Source: Streptomyces sp. NBC_00457 (GTDB lineage Bacteria > Actinomycetota > Actinomycetes > Streptomycetales > Streptomycetaceae). From it: 64,000 nucleotides of DNA. The stretch lies in contig NZ_CP107905.1 in the NCBI RefSeq assembly GCF_036014015.1, positions 5,952,001 through 6,016,000 of the forward strand, read 5' to 3'. Positions 18,392-25,884 of the stretch are shown here, one piece after another. A program made the position numbers and the translations under genes. Under the pieces are notes generated by a model that did no database searches, was not told the DNA's origin, and saw only the letters and a list, made by a program, of their open reading frames with translations. Each line of letters begins with the position of its first letter. Positions within the stretch are counted from its first letter, which is position 1.

Positions 18392-18664
18392 TCAGAACGC
18401 TTCGCTGTTGCAGCCCATGTCCGAACCGAGGTCGGTGGGCTGCGCACCCGGGTTCCCCTCGCCGTTGAGCGCGTTGCCCAGCGCGCCGTTGATGGCGCCG
18501 ATGCTGCCGAGGATGTCGATGTTCATGTCGTGCGAGCGGCACTCGATGCTCTGGTTGACGTCGAAGTCGTTGCCCGGCCCGTGGGCGACGGCAGGGCTGA
18601 CACCGAAGGAGCCGACACTGCCGAGGACGGCGCCCACGAGAGCGGCCTTCTGAAGCTTGCGCAT
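18392..18664 (-). CDS. Small secreted protein, family A (copy 1)
   Basis: A 90-residue protein with a signal peptide (MRKLQKAALVGAVLGS.., cleaved near AVA) and a mature part of about 60 residues. Family A marks are C.SHD, a Gly/Asn/Ile-rich hydrophobic stretch (ILGSIGAINGALGNALNGEG) and a final LGSDMGCN; two cysteines in all. Same layout as the proteins at 20578 and 21138. No known fold or activity recognised. Its size, hydrophobic core and Cys pair recall surface-active proteins, but the chaplin motif is not visible. It follows the 18727 gene by 62 bp, so they may be co-transcribed. Confidence 0.78.
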   Translation of the reverse strand: MRKLQKAALVGAVLGSVGSFGVSPAVAHGPGNDFDVNQSIECRSHDMNIDILGSIGAINGALGNALNGEGNPGAQPTDLGSDMGCNSEAF

Positions 18665-18726
18665 TTCTTCTCCGTTGAACGAGCGGATGAACTGAACGAG
18701 CGGAATGACGAACTGCGGTGCGGCGA

Positions 18727-19476
18727 TCAGCCGAGTCGGGGCAGGCCCAACTGACCCACGGGGGGCGCCGCGACCTGACCGAGGCCGAGCCCGGGCACCT
18801 GCGGTGTGCCGCCGGTCGGCGCGATCAGCGGGTTGATGAGCGGGTTCACCTCGGGGTTGAACTGCGGGTTCACCTGCGGGGCGACGCGCGGCGCGGGCTC
18901 CGGCTCGAAGACCTGGGGTACGTCGAGCTGCGGGGCGACCTTCGGCGTGACCTGCGGCGCCGTCTGCGGTGAGACCTGCGGTACGACCTCCGGCCGCTGC
19001 GCGTGCTGCGAGCCGTGCGGTGAGCTGGAGGCCTGCGCGTTGCCGGTCGAGGTGGCGACGGCGGAGGCCTGACCGCTGTGCTGCGGGGCCGGGGCGGGCG
19101 CCGGCGGTGCGTACTGCGGCGCCGGCTGGGCGTAGGACTGCGGACCGCTGACCTCCGCCGTGCCCTGCGAACGGGCCACCGCCGTGGCCTGCGGCGGGGG
19201 CGCCTGGTACTGCGGGGCGGGCGCGGGCGCGTAGTACTGCGGCGGGGGCGCCTGGTACTGCGGGGCGGGTGCCGGTGCGTAGTACTGCGGCGGCGGCGCC
19301 TGGTACTGGGGCGCGGGCGCCGGGGCGTAGTACTGAGGTGCCGGGTAGTACGGGGGTGGAGGCGCCGCGGTGTAACCGCCGTACCCGGGAGAGTCGGCGT
19401 GGCTGACGCCGGCGCCGATGGCGGACAGACCGCCGGCCGTTGCTACGACGAGCGCGGCCTTGTGAAGCTTGCGCAT
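18727..19476 (-). CDS. Proline/glutamine/tyrosine-rich secreted protein, family B (copy 1)
   Basis: A 249-residue protein with signal peptide MRKLHKAALVVATAGGLSAI (cleavage after SHA). The mature part is low-complexity: three near-identical AP.PQYQAPPPQYYAPAP repeats at about 45-95, then AT..A/QAS segments. A run of PQV.PQ..PQVTPKVAPQ and NPQFNPEVNPLINPLI repeats follows. No cysteine is present in the mature part. It looks like a disordered wall or surface polymer. The AVA.S.GNAQA stretch is shared with family B copy 2 (22173). Leads an apparent two-gene unit with the 18392 gene. Confidence 0.75.
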   Translation of the reverse strand: MRKLHKAALVVATAGGLSAIGAGVSHADSPGYGGYTAAPPPPYYPAPQYYAPAPAPQYQAPPPQYYAPAPAPQYQAPPPQYYAPAPAPQYQAPPPQATAVARSQGTAEVSGPQSYAQPAPQYAPPAPAPAPQHSGQASAVATSTGNAQASSSPHGSQHAQRPEVVPQVSPQTAPQVTPKVAPQLDVPQVFEPEPAPRVAPQVNPQFNPEVNPLINPLIAPTGGTPQVPGLGLGQVAAPPVGQLGLPRLG

Positions 19477-19839
19477 GGAACCCCTCGGCCCTTCATTACC
19501 TGTACAGGGAAAATCCGTTGTATTCAGTGCAGTCTTGCGTGCGATCAGTCTGATGTTCGTGCTGCGCCCTAACAGGGGTAACTCCTGGGCTGATTCATGA
19601 TCGCTGCCCTCTCTCAGCTGGCAACGAAATTTCCCCCGGCCTGGTCACGGGGTGAGAAAAGCCGTCACTCATTTGCCATCGGTCGGATTATCGGTTCTGT
19701 TTTTCGGGCCGCAGCAAATGGGTGACCACACCCCGACTCACGTGACTGACGCCGCACTTGGCTCGTTCCAGCAACAGCCGCACTGGTCATCAGCAACGCA
19801 ATACGTTCCGTGCACAGGTCAATGAAGGGCCGAGGTTTC
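19477..19839. promoter_or_regulatory. Divergent promoter region between two small secreted protein genes
   Basis: 363 bp of comparatively AT-rich DNA between the family B gene (leftward) and the family C gene (rightward). It should hold both promoters. I found no long palindrome or confident -10/-35 pair. Confidence 0.5.
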
Positions 19840-20331
19840 ATGCGCAAGCTTCAGCAGGTCGCGCTCGTCGTCGCAGCAGCCGGAGGTCTGTCCGCCGTCG
19901 GTGCCGGTCCCAGCCACTCCGCCCCTGTGGCGTACAACGGTGCTCCGCCGCCCGTTTCGCAGCAGGACGCCCAGGCCACCTCGATGACCTCCGCCCAGGC
20001 CACGTCGCAGAACTCCGGCTCGTCGGCCCCGCGGCGGATGGCGCTGCCGACGCGGGGCGCCGATGTCAGCCCGCAGGTCAACCCCCAGTTCAACCCGAAG
20101 CTCAGCCCGAACATCTCCCCGCAGGCAGCTCCGCACACGGGCCCGGGGCAGGGTGAGGTCGGCCAGACCAACCTCTTCCGCCCGTCCCAGGAGTGCAGCC
20201 CGCAGTCCCTGCTCAACGCGGCTGTCCCGGTCGCCGTACTCGCCGCCGCCGAGAACCGCGGCATCGACTGCGGCCAGACCAACAGCCAGGCGAACTCCCT
20301 CGCTCACGCCCGCGCCACCACCACGCGATAG
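19840..20331 (+). CDS. Secreted protein, family C (copy 1)
   Basis: A 163-residue protein with signal peptide MRKLQQVALVVAAAGGLSAV. A Gln/Thr/Ser/Asn-rich middle follows (SQQDAQATSMTSAQATSQ, then NPQFNPKLSPNISPQ, which resembles the family B repeats). The C-terminal module is NLFRPSQECSPQ..., a hydrophobic stretch with PVAVLAAAEN, then CGQTNSQANS. The module has two cysteines and recurs at 23409 (DLYRPYQECSPQ...CGQFNN). Size and Cys spacing loosely recall rodlins, but I cannot claim that family. ATG at 19840 follows gggccgagg; an in-frame start at 19810 is less likely. Confidence 0.75.
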   Translation: MRKLQQVALVVAAAGGLSAVGAGPSHSAPVAYNGAPPPVSQQDAQATSMTSAQATSQNSGSSAPRRMALPTRGADVSPQVNPQFNPKLSPNISPQAAPHTGPGQGEVGQTNLFRPSQECSPQSLLNAAVPVAVLAAAENRGIDCGQTNSQANSLAHARATTTR

Positions 20332-20386
20332 GGCAGCACAGGCGGCCGTCCGCCTGAGCAGACCGAACGGCAGCTGATCGACCCGC

Positions 20387-20424
20387 AACGGGCCCTTCGA
20401 GGATCGACCTCGTAAGGGCCCGTT
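20387..20424 (+). terminator. Terminator after family C gene
   Basis: Stem aacgggccctt-cgagg / cctcg-aagggcccgtt (11 + 5 bp, one bulged base) with a 5-base loop. Confidence 0.8.
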
Positions 20425-20517
20425 CGTATGTGATGGGGCGTCAGGGTGCTTCTGCCGCGCGATCACGAAACCCGGCGCGTCGCCGGACATTTCGGGATAC
20501 TTCGTATTAACCTCCCG

Positions 20518-20552
20518 TAACTGTACGAAGTCGATCTTTCGCGGATCGCACC
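20518..20552 (+). promoter_or_regulatory. Conserved control element, copy 1 (CGATC-N7-GATCG)
   Basis: This 35-bp block, 26-60 bp before the start at 20578, matches 21080-21114 at 31 of 35 positions. It contains taac.gtacgaagt and the dyad CGATC-N7-GATCG. The arms are identical in both copies while the centre varies, as expected for a protein-binding site. Confidence 0.65.
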
Positions 20553-20577
20553 CACACCTCACTCCACCGGAGATGAC

Positions 20578-20871
20578 ATGCACAAGCTTCGCAAGGCCGC
20601 CGTCGTGATCGTCGCCCTCGGCAGCGTCGGGATCCTGAGCGCCGGCACCGCCGCCGCCAACGGCCAGGACGGTCACGGCAAGAAGGACGGGGGCAAGTTC
20701 AGCGTCCTGCAGAGCTCCAACTGCAAGTCGCACGACCTGAACCTCGACGTCCTCGGCCAGGTCGGCGTCCTCAACGGCCTGCTGGGCAACGCGCTCAACG
20801 GCGAGGGCAACTCGGGCGGCCAGGACACGCACCTGGGCTCGTCCATGGGCTGCAACAACAGCGCGTTCTAA
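20578..20871 (+). CDS. Small secreted protein, family A (copy 2)
   Basis: A 97-residue protein. Signal peptide MHKLRKAAVVIVALGSVGIL (cleavage near AAA). The short mature part has a basic Gly/Lys stretch (about 32-42), then LQSSNCKSHDLNLDVLGQVG, a Gly/Leu/Asn-rich hydrophobic core with ALNGEGNSGG, and LGSSMGCNNSAF. Two cysteines flank the core. Closely related to its neighbour at 21138, including the promoter. ATG follows ccggagatgac. Function unknown; probably surface-located. Confidence 0.8.
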   Translation: MHKLRKAAVVIVALGSVGILSAGTAAANGQDGHGKKDGGKFSVLQSSNCKSHDLNLDVLGQVGVLNGLLGNALNGEGNSGGQDTHLGSSMGCNNSAF

Positions 20872-20910
20872 TCGCGCGACGGTCGCACAGGCGGCCGACG
20901 GCCGGAAAGC

Positions 20911-20949
20911 AGGTCCCGGCATCGAGTCTCAGGCTCGGTGCCGGGGCCT
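20911..20949 (+). terminator. Terminator with T-run after family A copy 2
   Basis: A 16-bp stem (two G-U pairs) from 20911-20926 with 20934-20949, loop tctcagg, followed by a short T-run, unusual in this window. Confidence 0.85.
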
Positions 20950-21079
20950 TTTTCATGTAGTAGTGAAATTGCTATTTATTATTAAGCAAAGGGAATTCAC
21001 CGGAATCGGCCAAGGTGGTGAGAATTGCCTGAATTCGGCGTGCCGCTGAGTGCTCCAAAATTCTTCTTATTACCCTCTG

Positions 21080-21114
21080 TAACCGTACGAAGTCGATCTG
21101 TTACGGATCGCACC
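21080..21114 (+). promoter_or_regulatory. Conserved control element, copy 2 (CGATC-N7-GATCG)
   Basis: Second copy of the element at 20518-20552 (31 of 35 identical), 24-58 bp before the start at 21138. It marks both genes as one regulon. Confidence 0.65.
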
Positions 21115-21137
21115 ACTTCACTCCATCGGAGATGAAC

Positions 21138-21479
21138 ATGCACAAGCTCCGCAAGGCCGCCGTTCTGGTCGCCGCCCTCGGGGGCGTCGGGCTCCTGGGC
21201 GCCGGTACCGCCCACGCCGACGGGGGCCCGGGCGGCTGGAGTTCGGGTGACCGGGGCCACCACGGCAAGCATCACGAAGGCCGCAAGAGCAGCCCGACCC
21301 TCAACGTCGCGCAGAGCACGTCCTGCAAGTCGCACGACGCCAACGTCAGCGTCCTCGGCCAGGTCGGCATCCTCGACGGTGCGGCCGGCAACCTGCTGAA
21401 CGGTGAGGGCAACCCGGGCGCGCAGGAGACCGGCCTGGGCTCGTCCATGGGCTGCAACAACACCTTCGGTGGCAAGTAG
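21138..21479 (+). CDS. Small secreted protein, family A (copy 3)
   Basis: A 113-residue protein. Signal peptide MHKLRKAAVLVAALGGVGLL (cleaved near AHA), then a His/Gly/Lys/Asp-rich stretch (about 27-48) that could bind metal or wall polymers. Then comes the family A module: AQSTSCKSHDANVSVLGQVG, GNLLNGEGNPGAQ and LGSSMGCNN. Two cysteines. A second ATG 6 bp upstream (21132) is too close to the ggag site. A tandem duplicate of the 20578 gene, each with its own promoter and terminator. Confidence 0.8.
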   Translation: MHKLRKAAVLVAALGGVGLLGAGTAHADGGPGGWSSGDRGHHGKHHEGRKSSPTLNVAQSTSCKSHDANVSVLGQVGILDGAAGNLLNGEGNPGAQETGLGSSMGCNNTFGGK

Positions 21480-21508
21480 GGGCAGTAAGGGCTGATCCCT
21501 TCCCCTGC

Positions 21509-21547
21509 AAAATGCCGGACCGGGAGAACATCCCGGTCCGGCATTTT
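21509..21547. terminator. Bidirectional terminator between convergent secreted protein genes
   Basis: A 17-bp perfect stem (21509-21525 with 21531-21547), loop gaaca, with A-run and T-run at its two ends, so it works in both directions. Confidence 0.9.
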
Positions 21548-21558
21548 TCGATCGCGCC

Positions 21559-21903
21559 TCAGAAATCGAATTTAGGCAGCTTGAACCCCTTGGGCAGCGG
21601 CACATTGTTGGAGCACTCCACGACCGGCCCGACCCTCGTGGTCCCGCTGTTCCCCACCCCGTGCTGGGGGAACACCAAGCGCGGCCGTTCGACCGTCGAG
21701 CAGTCGTGCTTCTGCTGGACGACAGTGCCGTCCTTGCCCTTGTGGACGTTCTCGCTCTTGCGAACACACGTGATGTCGCCCTGGGCGGAGGTCTTGCAAT
21801 CATTCGAGGGCACTGCGGCGTACACCTGCCCGGCGCCGCCGTAGATCACGGCGAGGGTTCCGACGAGCCCCGAGATGGTTGCGATCTTCTGTCGACCGAT
21901 CAT
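21559..21903 (-). CDS. Small secreted protein, family D (copy 1)
   Basis: A 114-residue protein with signal peptide MIGRQKIATISGLVGTLAVI and mature start near AVPS. Four cysteines occur in the order C...GDITC.....C...C. The end reads GNSGTTRVGPVVECSN, then a basic/hydrophobic tail. The same plan occurs at 22832 (GNIVC, GQTRIGPHITC), so two disulfides are plausible. ATG at 21903 follows aaaggaacg; a longer frame to 21942 has no advantage. No known domain recognised. Confidence 0.78.
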   Translation of the reverse strand: MIGRQKIATISGLVGTLAVIYGGAGQVYAAVPSNDCKTSAQGDITCVRKSENVHKGKDGTVVQQKHDCSTVERPRLVFPQHGVGNSGTTRVGPVVECSNNVPLPKGFKLPKFDF

Positions 21904-22172
21904 GTGCTGCGTTCCTTTGCGGATCCGAAATGCCAGAGCCATCGCCCGGCGCGATATCAGCTGCGTCCGGCGATGGCATTGCTGCAGCCCGGGCGCGCAC
22001 CCTGGTGGGTCTGCCGCGCGTCCGGGCTGCCTTCACATCGTGTGATGTGCATAAAGTGTCCGATGAAATTCGATGCGCCTGCCGTGACGCTCCGATGCTA
22101 TATGCCTGGGAAACGGCCTACGGCGACAATCGCAGTGCCCTGAAATTCGCGCATCGAACTCTCGGCGCTTCT

Positions 22173-22508
22173 TTACTTGGCGATGTAGGGAGTGGAGTAC
22201 TCGCCGAAGCCCTCCGGCGCGGCGTACTGGGGAGCGTACGGAGCGGCCTGGGGGGCGGCCTGCGGAGCAGGCTGGGGAGCGGCGGCCTGGGGAGCGGCCT
22301 CCGGCGCGGCAGCCCGGTGCGGAGCGGAGTGCTTTCCGTGCGGAGCGCCCCACGTGGCCACGGCGTTGGCCTGCGAGGTGGCCACCGCGGTGATGTCCGG
22401 TCCGTCCCAGCCGCCCTCGTGGGCGGAGGCCGTGCCGGCGCCGGCACCGAAGGCGGACAGCCCTGCGACCGCTGCGGCTACGACCGCAACGCGCTGAAAC
22501 TTGCGCAT
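22173..22508 (-). CDS. Ala/Pro/Gln-rich secreted protein, family B (copy 2)
   Basis: A 111-residue protein. Signal peptide MRKFQRVAVVAAAVAGLSAF, cleavage after ASA. The mature part has an AVATSQANAVATWG stretch shared with family B copy 1, then a His-containing segment and imperfect APQAA / PQPAPQAAP repeats to a YSTPYIAK end. No cysteines after the signal. It looks disordered. Probably a structural or adhesive surface component. Confidence 0.72.
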   Translation of the reverse strand: MRKFQRVAVVAAAVAGLSAFGAGAGTASAHEGGWDGPDITAVATSQANAVATWGAPHGKHSAPHRAAAPEAAPQAAAPQPAPQAAPQAAPYAPQYAAPEGFGEYSTPYIAK

Positions 22509-22831
22509 TGAATTGACCCTTTCTTTCCGGGGCGTGAAGCCCTGGCTTGACTACTTAGTGTGAGCATATACACGCGAACCGTAGCAATTTGGGATCTATT
22601 GCCCTTCTGTGTGTCGTGTCGGCTCATGCCGAGGCACCCCTTTCGTTCGCCTATTGCCGTGCGCTCGGAGAGGGGTGAGAGAGCTGGTGTTGTTGGGGCA
22701 ACGACGGTTCCCCGAGGGGGAGTCACGGGCGGTGGGGCGCGGTCACCCGTTTGCCGAAACGGCGGATGGCCGGACCAGGTCGACCTGGTCCGGCCATCCG
22801 CCGTAGGGGAGTTGAGGAGGCTGACGGGGCG
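22509..22831. other. 323-bp intergenic region with a long hairpin
   Basis: Holds the leftward promoter of the family B gene (AT-rich, about 22540-22620) and the hairpin at 22759-22804. I see no gene here. Confidence 0.5.
22759..22804 (-). terminator. 21-bp perfect hairpin downstream of family D copy 2
   Basis: Arms 22759-22779 and 22784-22804 with loop tcga. It follows the 22832 gene on the minus strand and insulates it from the family B promoter. Confidence 0.88.
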
Positions 22832-23197
22832 TCAGCCGCCCAGCAGGCGTTGCAGCGGCGTGCGGTTGTCGCTGCTGGTGTCGACGGCCGGCGCCTCGGA
22901 CGTCGGGTCGGCACAGGTGATGTGCGGCCCGATCCGTGTCTGCCCGTTGTTCAGCAGGCCGGGAGCGGGCAGGGTCAGGGGCTGCGTCGGCTGGCAGTTC
23001 ACGCTCCGACGGATGGTGAACCCGTCACCCTCGGGCGTCTGACCCACGATCCGCTGGGTGCAGACGATGTTGCCCTCGGCGTCGAGTGCGCAGACGCCCG
23101 GGCCTCCTGCCGCGTGGGCCTGGGTGACGCCGACGAAGGTCATGGCGAGGCCGCCGAGAATCCCCGAGACGGCCGCGATCTTCTTTCCGTTGAACAT
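22832..23197 (-). CDS. Small secreted protein, family D (copy 2)
   Basis: A 121-residue protein. Signal peptide MFNGKKIAAVSGILGGLAMT, cleavage after AHA. Four cysteines in the family D order: GVCALDAEGNIVCTQR, RRSVNCQP, then NNGQTRIGPHITC. The remaining tail (about 30 residues) is polar and differs from copy 1. Ribosome site aaggagacg precedes the ATG. The central GFTIRRSVNC stretch parallels VVQQKHDC of copy 1. Function unknown. Confidence 0.78.
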   Translation of the reverse strand: MFNGKKIAAVSGILGGLAMTFVGVTQAHAAGGPGVCALDAEGNIVCTQRIVGQTPEGDGFTIRRSVNCQPTQPLTLPAPGLLNNGQTRIGPHITCADPTSEAPAVDTSSDNRTPLQRLLGG

Positions 23198-23408
23198 GTG
23201 TTGCGTCTCCTTGGTGAGGGGTGCCCCGGGCGTCGTGCGCCGCGAACCGGCCGCGCCGGGTCCTGGGGTGTCGGAGAGGCGGACCCCGGCGTCCGGCCGA
23301 TGTCCGGGCGCTGGGGTCCAATTCGCTTACGAAGTGAAGGGCCGGCCTGCTGACGGCACTGGTGCTTCGGGGCCCGTGAGGGCGTCGCGCACGACTGTGC
23401 CGCCGACC

Positions 23409-23717
23409 TCAGTCAGTGAAGGCGTTGTTGAACTGGCCGCAGGTGGTGTCGAAGGTCTCGGCGAGACCGAGCAGGCCGATCGGGAGGTCGCCCTCGGCCA
23501 CCGTCTGCGGGCTGCACTCCTGGTACGGCCGGTAGAGGTCGGTGACGGACACCTGCGCCCGGGTGGGGGCCTGCTTGTGGGACACGTGCGGCCGGTCGGA
23601 CTTGTGGCCGTGGCCGCCACCGTCGGCGTAGGCGGCAGTGGCACCCGCACCGGCACCGACGGCGGTCAGGCTGCCGGCCGCCGCCGCGACGATCATGACC
23701 TGCTGAAGCTTGCGCAT
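23409..23717 (-). CDS. Secreted protein, family C (copy 2)
   Basis: A 102-residue protein. Signal peptide MRKLQQVMIVAAAAGSLTAV, then a His/Gly/Lys-rich spacer. The family C module is DLYRPYQECSPQ, a hydrophobic PIGLLGLAE stretch, and CGQFNNAF. It lacks the Gln/Asn-rich middle of copy 1, so it is essentially signal plus module. Two cysteines. Its promoter region holds the dyad tagcg-atcta-cgcta at 23788-23802. Confidence 0.76.
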   Translation of the reverse strand: MRKLQQVMIVAAAAGSLTAVGAGAGATAAYADGGGHGHKSDRPHVSHKQAPTRAQVSVTDLYRPYQECSPQTVAEGDLPIGLLGLAETFDTTCGQFNNAFTD

Positions 23718-24053
23718 GGAACCCTCGGTCTTTCACTACATGTACGTCGAGGCTGATTGCCTACTGTGACTGAACGAACACTAGCAGTAGCGATCTACGC
23801 TATTCCACACCGGTGATATCCCGTGTCCCGACGGGGATATAAGGGTGTGCGAGGGATCTTGTGCTGTGGCGAGTCGGCTCAATAGGGCTTGACGCGGGCT
23901 TAATTGACGAAGGTCTGAAGATCGGCCAGGAGTTCACAGGGTCGTAAGGCACGGAAATCCCATTGATGTGTCGCTCATCTGCAAGCGCCCCCCACACCGA
24001 CCCGAACAGAATTGCAGGCCTCTGCGACACGAGAGGCACGAGGTACGACTTCC
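23718..24053. promoter_or_regulatory. Divergent region between family C gene and methyltransferase operon
   Basis: 336 bp without a gene. Contains a 15-bp dyad (tagcg-N5-cgcta, 23788-23802) about 70 bp before the family C start. There is also an imperfect hairpin around gatatcccg/cggggatat (about 23815-23842). Confidence 0.5.
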
Positions 24054-25112
24054 ATGACCGACCTGACCACGACACCCGCAACGGACGAGGCCGCCGGCGA
24101 CCCGGCGGCGGATGTCGCGAGCCTGATGCAGATGATCGCCGGCGGGGCGATCCTGCAGACACTGCACGCGGTTGCCGAACTCAACATCGCCGACCACCTT
24201 GCCGAGGGAGCACGCACGGCGAAGGAGGTGGCCGAGCGCGAGGGCAGCCATGAGCGATCCACCTTCCGTCTGATGCGCGCCGCCGCGTCGCTTGGAGTGC
24301 TCAGCTACGAAGGGGCGGGGCGCTTCGGCCTGACCGGGCGGGGCCAGATGCTGCGTACCGATGTGCCGGGCTCCCTGCGCTCCTTGGTGCTGATCCAGGC
24401 CGGTGAGTCGCACTGGCAGCCCTGGAGCCTGTTCCCCGAGGCGGTGCGGCAGGGCGCGAGCCAGGCGAAGAAGGCATTGGGCGCGGACGTATTCGACTAC
24501 TACGCGCGGCCGGAGAAAGCCGACGAGGCCCGGCTGTTCGCCGACTCCATGCGCGACTTGGCCGGCATGGTGACCCAGGGCATCCTGGCCGAGGCCGACA
24601 CCGAGGGCCTGTCCACCGCCGTCGACGTCGGTGGCGGGGACGGACACCTCGTACTGGCACTCATGGAGGCCAATCCCGCTCTGCACGGCCAGGTACTCGA
24701 CCTGCGGCACGCCATCGAGGATGCGAGCCGGCAGGCCGAACGGCGGGGCCTGTCCGACCGTTTCGCCGGTGTGCCGGGCGACTTCTTCCTCGAGGTGCCC
24801 AGCGCGGATCTCTACCTCCTCAAGACCGTGCTCCACGACTGGGACGACGAGCGCTGTACGACGATCCTGCGCAACTGCCGTTCCGCGGCGCACGAAGGCG
24901 GGCGCGCCCTGGTCGTGGAAATGCTCGTCGACAACGAGATCGGCAAGCCCGACTTCGCCACCATCGCGGACGTGACCATGCTGTGCGTGACGGGCGGCAT
25001 CGAACGAGACCTGGACGAGTTCGACGCGCTCTTCGCCGCCACCGGCTGGCGCCGCGGCAGGACCTACCCCGTCGGCGGTGGCTACCACGCCATGGAACTC
25101 GAGGCCGTCTGA
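24054..25112 (+). CDS. SAM-dependent O-methyltransferase (copy 1)
   Basis: A 352-residue enzyme of the caffeate/hydroxyneurosporene/DnrK-type O-methyltransferase class. An N-terminal dimerisation winged-helix (about 30-110, with AKEVAEREG) precedes the Rossmann domain, which has the SAM-binding DVGGGDG, acidic VLDLRH and LHDWDDE loops. It would methylate a hydroxyl of a small, often aromatic, natural product. ATG at 24054 gives the standard N-terminus; the frame opens 14 codons earlier. Followed after 29 bp by an SDR gene in the same direction. No scaffold-making enzyme is adjacent. Confidence 0.88.
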   Translation: MTDLTTTPATDEAAGDPAADVASLMQMIAGGAILQTLHAVAELNIADHLAEGARTAKEVAEREGSHERSTFRLMRAAASLGVLSYEGAGRFGLTGRGQMLRTDVPGSLRSLVLIQAGESHWQPWSLFPEAVRQGASQAKKALGADVFDYYARPEKADEARLFADSMRDLAGMVTQGILAEADTEGLSTAVDVGGGDGHLVLALMEANPALHGQVLDLRHAIEDASRQAERRGLSDRFAGVPGDFFLEVPSADLYLLKTVLHDWDDERCTTILRNCRSAAHEGGRALVVEMLVDNEIGKPDFATIADVTMLCVTGGIERDLDEFDALFAATGWRRGRTYPVGGGYHAMELEAV

Positions 25113-25141
25113 CCACCGGGTTCACAGTTCAGGGGAATGCC

Positions 25142-25825
25142 ATGTCAACAATCCTCATCACCGGCGCCAATCGGGGAATCGGCTACGAGACCGCCCGAGC
25201 ACTTATTGCCGAGGGTCACACCGTATGGATGGGCTGTCGGGACAAGGCCCGAGGCGAGCGCGCCGCCGGCGAGTTGGGCGGGCGATTCGTATCGCTCGAC
25301 GTCACCGACGACGCCTCCGCACGAGCCGCCGCCGCGACCATCGGCCGACTCGACGTACTGGTCAACAACGCGGGCCTGCTGGAGCCGCCGACGCACATCG
25401 GGGACCTCACGTCCGACCTCGTGCACCAGGTTTTCGACACGAATGTCTTCGGTGCCGTACGCGTCACGACGGCCTTTCTGCCCCTCCTGGCGGAGTCGGC
25501 GCGGCCGGCGGTCGTCAACGTGACCAGCAGCATTGGTTCGTTGGCCAAATCGGCCGATCCGGACGACGAGTTCAACGCCTACCCGCAGGATGTGTACCGC
25601 GCTTCCAAGGCGGCCCTGAACATGTTCACCGTCCAGTACGCCAAGGCATATCCGGCTATGCGGATCAACTGCGTCGACCCCGGTCTGACGGCGACCGACA
25701 TGATGGGCGGTCAGGTGGGCCAGCCGCCGGCCCAAGCGGCCGCGATCGTCGCCAAGGTTGCTCTCCTCGGCCCGGACGGGCCGACCGGCCAGTTTCTCGG
25801 TGCCGACGGGGTCGTCCCGTGGTGA
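25142..25825 (+). CDS. Short-chain dehydrogenase/reductase
   Basis: A 227-residue classical SDR using NAD(P)H. Cofactor loop TGANRGIG, NNAG stabilising motif, catalytic Ser in VTSSIGS and Tyr/Lys in YRASK are all present. The CRDK segment after strand 2 (basic Arg) suggests NADPH. ATG at 25142 follows aggggaatgcc. It lies 29 bp after the methyltransferase, so they form an operon, probably acting on the same substrate, which is unknown. Confidence 0.9.
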   Translation: MSTILITGANRGIGYETARALIAEGHTVWMGCRDKARGERAAGELGGRFVSLDVTDDASARAAAATIGRLDVLVNNAGLLEPPTHIGDLTSDLVHQVFDTNVFGAVRVTTAFLPLLAESARPAVVNVTSSIGSLAKSADPDDEFNAYPQDVYRASKAALNMFTVQYAKAYPAMRINCVDPGLTATDMMGGQVGQPPAQAAAIVAKVALLGPDGPTGQFLGADGVVPW

Positions 25826-25849
25826 CGTGCTGACCGCCCGGAGTTCCGT

Positions 25850-25875
25850 CAGCCAGGGCCGCCGCGCCCTGGCTG
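25850..25875. terminator. Bidirectional terminator
   Basis: A 10-bp perfect stem cagccagggc/gccctggctg with a 6-base loop between the convergent SDR and methyltransferase genes. Confidence 0.8.
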
Positions 25876-25884
25876 CGCTCGTGT

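Noticed and set aside
20518..20552. BldN-type promoter (cgtaac) before the family A genes
   Set aside because: A cgtaac-like -35 is present but the cgttga -10 is absent at 16 bp, so the assignment is not supported.
18392..20871. Chaplin or rodlin genes
   Set aside because: Signal peptides and size fit, but I could not find the chaplin domain motif or a full rodlin match, so I left the families unnamed.
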